From Lasiosphaeris hirsuta (taxonomy: Eukaryota; Ascomycota; Sordariomycetes; Sordariales; Lasiosphaeriaceae): a DNA stretch of 64,000 nt. Below the pieces are notes generated by a model. That model made no database searches, was not told the origin of the DNA, and worked only from the letters and a program-made list of their open reading frames with translations. The stretch spans positions 3,968,001 through 4,032,000 of the forward strand of contig JAUKUA010000005.1 in assembly GCA_030549175.1 (NCBI GenBank). Direction: 5' to 3'. Both the position numbers and the translations under genes were made by a program. Below, one piece after another: positions 1-10,824 of this stretch. Within the stretch, counting starts at the first letter, position 1; every line of letters starts with the position of its first letter.

Positions 1-1801
1 TTAGTAACTAGTGATTATAAGGCCTGTTTACTAAGATCGACAATATGATTTAGTTCTTAGAGTTTTGTCACATATTCATTTATATCTCTATCATAAATCA
101 GAGCCTTTATAGCCTCATAGTCCTTAGCTCTTTGTGTTAGGTCACGGAAACGTTTGACTATGGTAGTAACATAGTTGTTCTATTGATTTACTAGGCTAAG
201 CTTTTCGATCTGAGTCCCTCTTTTCTAATACTATTCGAGGGTAGTACCTTTAGTAAGAGTATTAACAAAACTAATTTTAGCCTTGTCGTTAAGGAAACTT
301 CATTTATAGACACTAAAGTACTTCTTAATAGAGTGCTACTATGTCTCAAACTTACTTTTGTCCTTTCTATTGTACTTTTTAGGTTTTATTATGATTACGG
401 TAGTATCCTAACCGTGAGATTCCCAAATCATATTAATATTGTTATAAATTAGGTCTTAGTTAGTTCAGATGAGGTCGAGAAGGATTGTCATAAGGTTACG
501 TGGAGATAAAGGGCTTTGAAAACCCGGACCCTGAGGTCCTAGGGATCCCGGAGGCCCTGGTAAGCTTCCTGGTAGTCTAGGAGAACCGGGAGGTAGACTC
601 GTACGATAAAGATCGTTATTAAAGTCGTTATTATTATTACCGTTACCTAGAGAAGGTAACATTCTTATCTTGGTATAACAGGAAGGTAAGTCTCCTCCTA
701 TATTTCTACTTCTTATTTTAATATTAGAATTTTACATACTATCTACTTATCTTCGGGCTCGTGCCGAGATTTCTTAAGTAGCCCTTCTTTAGAGGTTACG
801 GTCTAAGAGAGGGTCTTCGTCTTAGTCGAAGTACCGTGTAGAGGTTGATTTTTTAGACGGTTATGACGGCTATCGTAAGGGTTTAATAGATAGGGTTTTT
901 TATAAACGTGTCATAGCCCTTTAGATAATCTGTTCCTTATTATAAGGCCTTATCTATGTTAACCTTAATACGAGAGCTTCTTTAACAAGGTTATTAAAGT
1001 AGGCCTTAAGCTGATTGAATAATTTTTAGTCCTTCGGAGTTCATAATACTTCCGGTTATTAAAGTACCATAAGAGAATTAAACTAACTTTAGGCCATAGT
1101 AAACTAATGACCGAATTCTATATTATAGTAATTTTGTCGAGCTTGTTTCTTCTCTTAGATACGGAGAAGTTCCTTAACTCTAACAAGCTCGGCGTTTTAT
1201 TCTTAAGCCTACGTTTCCTATTCTTAGGTCTGTCGTACTTAACGTAGCTTTTACTTAGCGATCTTCTTACGGAGGGCCTCGGTATATGTGATAATAAGGT
1301 TAAGGGATTTTTTATATTAGGCCGTCTAAGTAACGAACTAGGCTAACTTTTAGTTAACCTCGATACCGAAAGTAATATAAGAAGCTTCTAATTCTTACTG
1401 AGTACTTTTAAGAACATATTAGTTTGTCTTAACATGTTATATCATTAACTAGTAGTTAGTAACTAAGGTAGTAAATGTTAAAGTGAGTAAATCGAGCCTT
1501 TCTTTATCTTCGTATATATTATTAACAAAGAAATAGAGTTTCTTATATATTTTAACGACCTGATTATAAAGATAAATAAACTATTGAGGTAGTTTAGTAA
1601 GGGTTTCGGAACTCGATAGGAGTATAGGAAACTTCTTAATAGTTTATATTTCTATTTTAGGAGGTTCCTAGATTATAAGGTCGGTCCCAGAGTTAAGTTT
1701 AGTTTCCCGGCCCTGGAGTATAGCCAAATATAATATAGGATTACCGGCTATTATAAATGGAGTAGCGGATAAAAGAGTTATTCATAAAAAAGAAAGATTA
1801 T
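1..1801 (-). mobile_element. Decayed retroelement internal region (possible LTR-element gag)
   Basis: This AT-rich stretch is dense in TA dinucleotides and stop codons in all frames, as expected after heavy RIP. It directly abuts the CA-type end of the LTR-like repeat at 1802-3114, on the side where the internal part of a minus-strand LTR element would lie. Read on the minus strand, 1440-1640 has a longish stop-poor frame rich in charged residues, and 465-662 a Pro/Gly-rich frame, both of which would suit a Gag polyprotein. No protease, reverse transcriptase or integrase motif was recognised, and the element would continue past the window edge. The assignment as gag rests mostly on position. 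Confidence 0.4.
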
Positions 1802-3114
1802 CTGTAACATAAGCCGGGTTATAAAGGTCTAAGGTGTAATAATCATAAGATAAGATATCTAATGAAGAGTTAGACTATAGAGCTTTAACCTTTTCTTAAC
1901 TCTCGACTTAACCGTTTAACGAACTATCCCGACAATTACTATTAGTCTAGTTCAGAGCTTTTACACGATGAACTTAGGGACTTGATCTTCGTAAGATTAA
2001 TAAGTATAAGGTCTGATTTAAAGGTTTAAAACAGAACGGTAAGGAAGTTAACTATCGTAATATAAAGTAGTAGAGAGCTAGGGAGAAGGAGGTTTAGGGA
2101 GATGAAATGATCTAACAGAAGATAAGACATAATACTTCGTAGTTATAAGTCAGAAGAAACAGAAAGGTTCATAAGGTTATATTACCCCTCAGCTTCACTA
2201 AAGTTCAGCTGATAATCTTTTTAGATTTGTCTAAAGAGAACTAGGAAGCTTCTTCCTTTCGAGGATCCATCGTAACGTACCTACTTTACTTATGGAAGGC
2301 TATGTACAAAATATAAGGATACTAAAATACCTAAAGGATCTTCCTAGCCGCCCGTCGGTCCCGAATCTCCTTTCTAGCCACCCGTCTCTCGTACCCTACA
2401 AATCAGTGGTTATAAGCCAAGTAAAGCCGGTCTATCATACGTCGGTCCACGGCCGGTATCAGTACTTATCCATATAGCTCTAGCGGCATGGTATCCATTG
2501 CTGTAGGTGTTCCTTCACGTCCTTAGTACTTACGTTAGCTACAGCGCTGTTAGGTTGATCCCCCGGTCGGCTGTCACAGTAACGGTTTTCTTCGTAATTT
2601 ATATACGGGGGTCGCGGCTACCTGTCACCATTGAAGCTAGACTCCGGAGAACGTCGGGTTCCAGGTCTTCCAAAGGAATGCCAGCGATAGCGGGGAGGTC
2701 CATTATTCGAAAGATCAGCTGCAGGGTCTGGGCTGACTGTACAGGCCCTGGCCACGATACTGAGGTTAGATAGCTTGTCTATGACAAATCTGAAGTCTGA
2801 TAACGTTACCTAGCGCGGGCGAGGTCCGTTGTACGGCTGCTCTGGCTTGTGAGTGGTTCTGGGTATCCCGTCGCGACCCGTGGGCGCTTAGGAGAATCCG
2901 CTGACCTGCGTGTCGGCTGAATAGGCCATGAGCCACGTGTAGGATCGTGTCCCGAGGTTAAGCCATGTTGTGGCTATCCTCTGTGATAGTTCCCTTATCT
3001 ACGTGGTCGTGGGTCGATAGGTATGTGCTTCTTGTGTGTAGTTCGTGCCGCTGGTGTGTAGCTCGGTCAAGGAGGTTGATGACCCTGTTGACCTAGGTGA
3101 GCCTACCAGTGTGA
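1802..3114 (-). repeat. LTR-like repeat, left inverted copy (RIP-damaged)
   Basis: Read on the minus strand this segment starts TGTCACACTGG and ends near GTTACA, so it has TG...CA ends. It aligns almost end to end with the plus strand of 8126-9259. Shared blocks include the stretch around 2640-2670 versus 8530-8555 and that around 2160-2215 versus 8930-8985. The portion below about 2450 is far more TA-rich than the matching part of the right copy. A 1.1-1.3 kb repeat with such ends is most simply a long terminal repeat. No coding function is claimed. Confidence 0.6.
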
Positions 3115-6100
3115 CACTAAGTCTCGCCGTAAGTTTAGCCTAGACCGATTTCTCTATCTTACCTATTATGATAATAATAACGTCGTCCGTGTAGTAGTAG
3201 GTCTAGTCGTCTTTTACCATTATTACGAGATATAGGGTAAAGAGGATAGGTAAGAGAAGGAAACCTTATGATAGTCCCTTTGATATCAGTCGCTAGGTCT
3301 CAGTCGGGTCTCTCCGGATCGTAGTAACTTAGTCTGTCAGAAAGACGGTATAGAAGTAGGCTACGGTACGATCCCATCCCATCTCTATAAGCTTCTATTC
3401 TAACCTTCGCTTCTATATCATATTAAAGGTATCTTTTATGTCGGCTATAACTACTCTTACGATAAGGCCCCTTATCCGTATGTTCTCTATATCGTAGATC
3501 ATTACTGTTAGTAGGTTTGTTACTGACTGTTATAACACTTCGCCTATGTACTATAGGTAGATAAGACCTTTCTATACGGCTAAGATACCTATCCTTCCCA
3601 CTACTAACCTTTCTAAGCCTTTCTTAATATATAGTAAGAATAAGATCGGTCTTAGGCTTTTTATAGTCGTCCTAGAGTACCTTATCTTAGGAATAGGTAC
3701 TACTTCCGTGACTTTCTATACCTTAGGATACTACCTTATCTGAAGGTAAGTCCTATATAAGGTAGTAAGTATAACCGTGAAGGTTAAGAAGGTCCTAGTT
3801 ACTTTTCTTCCTAAGCCTATTATCTAGTCGTATTAAGCTACCTTTAGCATAGCCGTTATCACTCTATCTGGCCTTGGTACCATCGTTTATATCTCATAGT
3901 ATATCTTATAAGCCTTCTCTTCTATAACTTCGGTATTTTATGAGATATGTTGTAGTAACCTTAGCTATAGGATGCCGAAGTATTTTACATCCGTGAGATC
4001 AGTATCATACCGTGGTACTACCAGCTCTTCGTATATGATGATCGCTACCTACGTTACTATGTGATTTACTAGTTCTCTTGTTCTTAAGGTAAGGCTCGGA
4101 AGGGTGTTTACCGGTACCTAGTGTTTTCGTTACCTTATTACCTTCTATAGGTCCCTTGGTTTAGTTACCTTTTGGACCTTCCCGTACTAATACCTCGTAT
4201 AAGTAGTCCTAACCCTTTTCTTATATACCGCCTATATTAAGGCTCGTGTCCTTTCGTCTCCTTAGTTCTTAGTTATCCGGAGGTATTTTCTTACCTCTTT
4301 AAGTTTTTCGTTTTATTATAGCTATCTCTTTCCGTTAGACTACTCTCTCTTTCCGTACTTATGTAATAGCTACTCTATGGCTTCTTAGACCTTTTAGGTA
4401 GCCTCTTTTATTTCTTATCTTCCGTTTATCTCCGTAGAAAGGTCTTAAGCCTTCTTCTTTACCTTAGTTATCTAGTCCTCTAACATATATAGACTGAGCT
4501 TCTATGATAGTTTCTTCCGTTTCGTTCTCCCCGGTATCGTCACTTCGATAAGTAGGTAATCCGATCCCGTAGCCTTATCCTTCTCGACGTTACTATAGGC
4601 CTATGGATCTAAGTAAAATATTAGGTCTAGGACGTTCCTTCCCCGGGTTAATATATCTCGGATTAAGAGGTATAGTCTCTTTCTATTTACCTATATAGTT
4701 ATAGCTTTTGTTACTAGTCCTATGTACCTCTTAGCCTACTATAGTAGATATCCCGTATTAAAGTCTCCCGTGATTAGAAGCTCCTTGTCTCTCCTTTTTA
4801 TCCTTAGGACTTTTTAAATGTAGGAAGGCTAGGTTCTTATGTTCCTATAAACTAAGAAGACTTAAAGCCTCCCGTTTTTAACCTTTACTATATCTTCTAA
4901 TCGGAAGTTACCCGTTAGTTCCTAGTCTTAGTTCTTAACGTAGTATATAGTCACCCCCGGCTTACCGTATATTTTATTTCTTATTACGGCTATGTAAGCC
5001 GGGTATGATTTCGTCTTCTTACTCTCTATCGTATACTATGGTTCTTAGACAAGGACTAGGTCGTATTTATCTTAGGCTCCTTAGTTAAGTAGAAAGTTAT
5101 GACATATAAAAGTCTTAACGATGTTTCCTATAAGAACTTTAATTATTTATGTGCTAAGGTACTTAGTTTTATCTCTTTCTATTAGGTACTTAATAAGAAG
5201 GGAGATAGTAGTTATATAGACCTTAGTAAAAAGTTAGCTCTTTGATACCTTTATGTAATTAGTAGTAAGTTCCTTTATGGGATCTGGACGTATCTCCGTT
5301 TCTGGAGGTTAGATAATATGTTCCTAAAGAAGATATCTTATATAATCAAAGTTACTATCGTCTTATATAGGGCTGGTATCGATAGTAGTTTCTTAGATAA
5401 GATATCATTATTAAATAATTTTATAGAAGGTCCCTCTAGTTTAATTACCTCTCTTATCAGTTTTATCTAGTTATTCTTTTTTACTACCTACTTCTTAGGG
5501 TATGTCCTAGTACTTTAGAACAGTTCTTTCCTCTATTACCGTACTACTTAGTAGGTTTCTTAGATGTTTTCTTAGTTTATGTTCTTATCGATTTCTATAA
5601 CCTCGTATATTATCCGAAAGTACGATTTAAGGTTAGTCTCTATGGCCGGTTTCTAGTTTTTTTAGTTTTAAGCCGTTATTACTATAGCCCTAATTATTAA
5701 TATCTAATTAACCTTAAGACTATATTTCTCAGCTATTATCTAAAGCTTTTTTCCATAGGCCTTTAGTATCTTTAACTCTTTCTTATCGTATGTCTCGGCC
5801 TTCTTACTTATTACCTTCGTAGTCTCTTAGGCTATTTGTTCTAAGGCCTCTTTAGGTTGTTTTCTTACTATGATTATGTCGATACCGTGTATAATTAGGA
5901 CCTCTAGTATACTAAATATCATATTACTTACTGGAGTCTCGATATTACCTGTAGGTTTAGAGACTTTTGTTATTTCCTTATCTTCGACCGTCGGTAAAGA
6001 GACGTTTTCTAATTATATAGTAAGAGTTAGTATAGGAGAGGTTACTCTATAGATATTTATTAACTCTGTTCTTACTGGAATCTCTCTCTCTTATGTAAGT

Positions 6101-8125
6101 AAGATAATCTATGTTATTATAACCTCCTTAGTCTTAGCTTCGGCCTTAGCCTCAGCTTCTAAGAAGGTTTTTCCTCTTTTATCCCTAGAGACCTCTTTTT
6201 TTATAGTTACCTTAGTTACGGCCTCTACTTTCTTTACTTCCTTAGCCTTCTTTTTATCCTAGGTAGCTATCTTATCCTTATGGACTTTAGCCCTTACCTT
6301 CCTTCCTTCCTTAATATCTATTTTACTAAGGAATAAGAGCCGTCTCTTGTTTATAACCCTTGGCCTTAAGGTATATATACCTATATTGTCGGGCCTATGT
6401 AATCCTAGGTAGTTAAGATATTATGGCAGGTTAAGGTACTTATCTATATGTTCCTTACGGCTATACCTACTATATACCACTTTTATTATGTAGTCTCTTA
6501 CCTAGTAAAACCTATAATACGTCTTACATAGTAGGATCTTTCTTTTCGGCGGAAGTTTCCTCGTGACTATGGATCTAAATAGCCTAAAGGATTTTATAAG
6601 GATATAGATATTATCGAATAATATTAACTATACCCCGTTCCTAGTCCGGGCTACTCGTATAGGTAGAATCTCCGTCGAGGCCTATATCTCTTATTTCATT
6701 ATGACTTCCGTGACTTCGTGAGGTCCCTCTAAGGTTATAGTTATCTTTAGTACTTTCTCTAGGGTATAGGTAATCTACTTTATGTTTTCTTAGAGAAATA
6801 TCCTTACTACCTTAGCCTTTACTATAATATCGGTCCTCTTATCCCAGTCTCCCTTATGTAAGAAGACCGACTACCCATTTCCTTTGATAGTAGCTTTTAT
6901 TACCGCCGGTCTTATCTCTATTATACTAAGTAGTCTTAGGCTTATTTCGCCGGCCATTACCCGGGCCCATAGGTACTCAGTCGGTACCGTGAGTATCAAC
7001 CTACCGGATGTTGATAAGCTGGACCTGTTCCTTTATCCCGTACTAAGCTTGGTGTTTACCTTAGGTTTCGTACCTAAGTTAATGTTAATTAGCTCTCCTA
7101 GGCCTGTTACCTTAGAGGCCTAGCTCGAGGTCTTCCTCGCTAGGGCCGTCTTCCATTTGTTAGCCGGGTTAGCGGTCTTTATCATGGTAGCCCTTGATTA
7201 GGCCTAGAAGTTAGCGTCCTTTAGTAAGGTCGTACTATCGGTTGACGGGGCTAGTAGTAGTACTGTCCCTAACAGGGAGGTTGGGTTAGTCGAGTAGGTA
7301 GTCTTATCGTTCCTTGGTGTAGGTACCACATAGGCTTCCGGGAGTGGCGTCTAGATCGAGCCGTTATCAATGCCTACATAGGGCGAGGGTGTAGGTAAGG
7401 GCTCGGTACCCGACGTTGTCGGGGTCTTTGCTCTTCCCACGGTCCGGTAGATTACCTCCTTGATCCCAAGGAAGGTCTCCCTTCCCCAGCGGACGTGGTA
7501 TTCCCCGCTAGGGATTTTCACGAAGCCCTGGTCTAGGGCCTCGGAGAGGGTCTTGATAACCTCCTACTTCACTAGGTACTCGGCGTCGTATTCGGCTTGT
7601 AGCTTCTTAGCGTAGTCGGCTAGGTTAGCGTGTGGTGGGCGTTGCTCAGGTGCCATGTTGAGAGTGTGTGCGGGCTACGCACTAGTTGTTAGGGTGGGGA
7701 GAGATGCCCGGAGGTAAAGAAAGGTCGTGATTAGACTGTGGTGTTTTGGGGTAGCTAATCCCGGGGTTGTGATTGGTCCAGTTCTTTCGAAAAAATAAAA
7801 AGAAGGGAGAGAGCTATATTATAGATGTGTGTGGGCTCGCTCGGCCTTCGGCCATTAGTACCCCAGTTATGTTGTTTTATAGGGTTAGGGTTATGTGTGA
7901 TCTTATGAACCCACTTATACCTAATATAAAGTCTAGTAACGTACTAAGTATAGCCTAGGTTCAATAGATAGGCCGACTCGTCTCATAAATAGTGTCTAAG
8001 ATCCCGGCTTAGCCTAAGGCTTAGCCTAAGGATTCATTGACCTATACGTGAGCTTAGTTTCCACTCCTTTAGGTCTTATGAACCTGTTAGTATGGATCTA
8101 CTAGCCCTAATTATATTTTATGTAT
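3115..8125 (-). mobile_element. Tad-like non-LTR retrotransposon (LINE), RIP-inactivated
   Basis: Minus strand. ORF1 begins at an ATG at 7656 (MAPEQRPPHANL) and is soon broken by stops. Near 6390-6560 the frame keeps the spacing of gag-type zinc knuckles, ending NYLGLHRPDN, where Cys codons have become Tyr codons. Further downstream, about 4770, a TGDFN motif marks an exo-endo-phosphatase endonuclease. Around 3230-3290 a decayed PILFTLY block and near 3190 a YTDD motif (normally YADD) mark the reverse transcriptase. Nearly all lesions are C-to-T or G-to-A. The order ORF1, endonuclease, RT is that of fungal Tad-type LINEs. The element stops about 75 bp after the RT active site, where the left repeat begins, so its 3' end (thumb and RNase H) is missing here. 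Bases 7657-8125 are the presumed 5' untranslated part. Confidence 0.75.
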
Positions 8126-9259
8126 CTGTCACACTGGTGGACTCACCTAAGGTCAACAGGGAGGATCACCCCTTTGACCCGGGTCCACCGTGATGGCCAC
8201 AACGGTGGCCACATCACGGCTCAACCTGTGGACACGCACACACACCAAAGCCCGGGCGCGACCAGGACCCCCTGGCCCGCACGCAGGTCGATGGGTCCTC
8301 GGCCCAGGCCGGGACCCCAGACACCACTCACAAGTCGAGCCAGCCCACCACAGGGGCCTAGCTCGTAGGCTACAACATCACTAGACCTCAGGTTTGGAAC
8401 GAGCAGCCACACAACCTCAGCATCGTGGTCGGGGGCTGCATTAGCTAGCTAGGAGACCCACATGATGTTTCAGCAGGACTTTCAAGGACAGGCCTCCTAG
8501 TTATCGCGACCGTTCCAGTGGACGACCTGAACCCCGACGTTCTCCGGAGTCTAGCCCAGTGGTGACAGGTGGCTGCAACCAAGCCTAAAAGAGTCATGAA
8601 GGGAACCGTCGTCATTCGACGTAAGTACCAAGGACGTGAAGGAACCTCCGTGGTTATAGTCATCACACCATCGGAGTTAAGTACTAATACCGCCCGTGGA
8701 CTACCGTAGGAAGAGTCAGCAACACTTGGCAGAAACATTGATTGGTAGGACGCGAGAGACGAGCGGTTAAGACCCCGGGCCGGCAAAGCAGCTAAGGAAG
8801 GACCTCCATATATTTCCGTACCCTTGTATATTGTATATAGCCTCCATAAAAGAGACGAGGGCCCTGCGACGGATCCTCGAGAGGAAGAAGCTCCCCAGTC
8901 CTTTTTGGAAACAGCCTAGAAAGATTATCAGCTGAACTTCAGTGAAGCTGAGGGGTAATACAACCTTGTGAACCCTTCTGTTTCTTATTGACTTATAACT
9001 ACGAAGCATCGTCTGCCATCTTCTTTGTGATCGTTCTATCTCCCTGTATCTATCTTCTTCCTCACAACTACTAGGACTTTGGGTTGCGAAGATCATCTCT
9101 CTCACCTTGTGTGAAAGCTCTGAGTCAGACTAACACTATTGCTGGCCTGGAGTAGACGGTTGAGTTGACCTAGATCATAGCTCTGCAGTTCGGCTACACT
9201 GAAGGTAACACACTTTGTGATTGCCACACCCTAGTCTCGGTGACTGGCCTGTGTCACAG
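8126..9259 (+). repeat. LTR-like repeat, right inverted copy
   Basis: It starts CTGTCACACTGG and ends CCTGTGTCACAG, giving short imperfect terminal inverted repeats and TG...CA ends. It is the inverted partner of 1802-3114 but is much less mutated and keeps normal GC content over most of its length. The DNA to its right is a hAT relic and that to its left a LINE, so there is no matching internal region on either side. A solo LTR is the simplest reading. The short open frames inside (for example 8767-9105 on the minus strand) are not recognisable proteins. Confidence 0.6.
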
Positions 9260-9299
9260 TTTATTTACTTTTGAATTTAATTCTTTCTTTTCTTCTTAA

Positions 9300-9908
9300 A
9301 TTTAAAAAAGCTAGGTAATCTTTAATAAATATTATTTAAAGATAAAAGACTATCTATATTATATAACAGCTATTATTCTTTATCCTTTATATTGAACTAT
9401 ATATCTTAACCATAACTAAGATATGAAGTAGGTTTAGCTAGCTATTTAAGAAGTTAAAAAACTATGAGAGGACTTTATAGATAAATATTTCATTTTGTTA
9501 GTCTCATTACTTACAGAGCTAACAAAAGATCTTGATAATAATTACAGTATCTTTACTTGGAGTCTTTAAAACTTCCTATAACTACAAAGTAAAGATAATT
9601 TCGAAGAATATATATTAAAGCTTATAATTCTGATCAATAAGTTAACACTTACTTATTTGTTAAATATATAATAACAGCAATGGTAGCCCCTGCTTTTATG
9701 GTTATAATTAATATTTTATCAATTTTAGCAATAAGTACAGAGCCTAAACAATTTTTTTCAGGGGCTCGTCGTACAATATCTTAGGAACGGATAAGATTAG
9801 GCGAGAGTACTATTGAGATACTTAAGTGTTTAAAGTATTGGAAAAGGTCAGGGCTGGTTAAACAGATTCGGATTCAGGGGATATTAATCAGCAATAAGCG
9901 AGATTAGA
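9300..9908 (+). mobile_element. hAT-family transposase C-terminal relic, RIP-inactivated
   Basis: The plus-strand frame from about 9714 reads ILSILAISTEPKQFFSGARR and continues TIS*ERIRLGESTIEILKC. This matches the hAT dimerisation region, in which a small-hydrophobic run precedes the signature SAEPERVFSGARR; one Trp codon has become TAG. Upstream, at 9340-9420, a weaker match to the YxxAxxLxPxxK region of the same domain can be read through stops. Only the C-terminal part is visible and it is not functional. The element is AT-rich and carries TA-type RIP decay. Confidence 0.75.
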
Positions 9909-10824
9909 TATTTCCTATATTTCGAATCAAATATTTTTTGCCCACCCTGGACGATCCCAGACCATAAAATTCCCAGACCGACAAATAGCTACATAATGAA
10001 TTTCCGTGCAGAACTACCGCAGCGGAAGCTCGGCAACGCGGCTGCTTCTTCGATATCATCTCGTTCAGCTGGCTTGCACCACCGTGTTGGGATACAGAGC
10101 TATCTGAAGCGTTTGACCATTTGTCGCATATGGAATATGGGGTATTATATAAGTGGTCTAGCTCTGTAGGCAAGAGGAATTTCCTTTTGCAAAAAGTGTG
10201 ACACCATTTTACAGCATGTGAATGGTTCATCGACTCTGATAAGACGCAGCGTGTCTCTCATGCGCACGCCATGATGGAGGATTACGGTGGGTTGTTTATC
10301 AACGAGGAATACCATACTCGACACTGCGCTGCAATGTGGCTGAAGATGCAACAAGTGGTCTTGGGGGTGGGCAAGAGGGCAATTGATAGTTATATCGCTG
10401 AGATGAGTCATACGGATCATTCCTTGAAGGTGCTTTTGGAAAGAGAATCAAGGTTGGATGTGTTGGACACTATTATCTTGCTCAGTTTTCCCCATTGTAG
10501 GCTTGTTTGAAAGTCATGCAGAACCCAAATTTATAGAGAAGGCTGGAGAAGCCTCAGATATAAATGGGGGGGGGGGGGGGGGTGATAGCCTTGCGGATAG
10601 CGCGTGTTGGATGCCGAGACTTCAACAAGATCAAAGAGTATCTAGGTAGGGAATTGAACTCGGTCTTTGGACGTGCCGTTTGCCACCTATGCTGGGCGAG
10701 CAAGTTTTTCGAATACACTGGCTAAACCCAAACTCCCTGTTTCTGCTCCATCATCTCTAGCAAGATTGAGTATGAGTGTGTCGACTAGGTTGACAATAGT
10801 TCCAAGAGAAAACCCATCCCCAAC
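9909..10824. other. Unassigned region with one unrecognised open frame and a G17 tract
   Basis: Base composition returns to normal after the hAT relic. A plus-strand frame runs through about 10190-10510 and includes the stretch MMEDYGGLFINEEYHTRHC. It is preceded by an AG that could be a splice acceptor and ends at a TGA just after 10507. No family was recognised, and without an upstream exon it may be a gene fragment. A run of 17 G at 10566-10582 follows. Bases 10590-10824 hold nothing I can name; they lie downstream of the minus-strand gene that ends at 10825. Confidence 0.3.

Noticed and set aside
1802..9259. The two LTR-like repeats as the pair of LTRs of one retrotransposon
   Set aside because: They are in opposite orientation, and a LINE, not gag-pol, lies between them.
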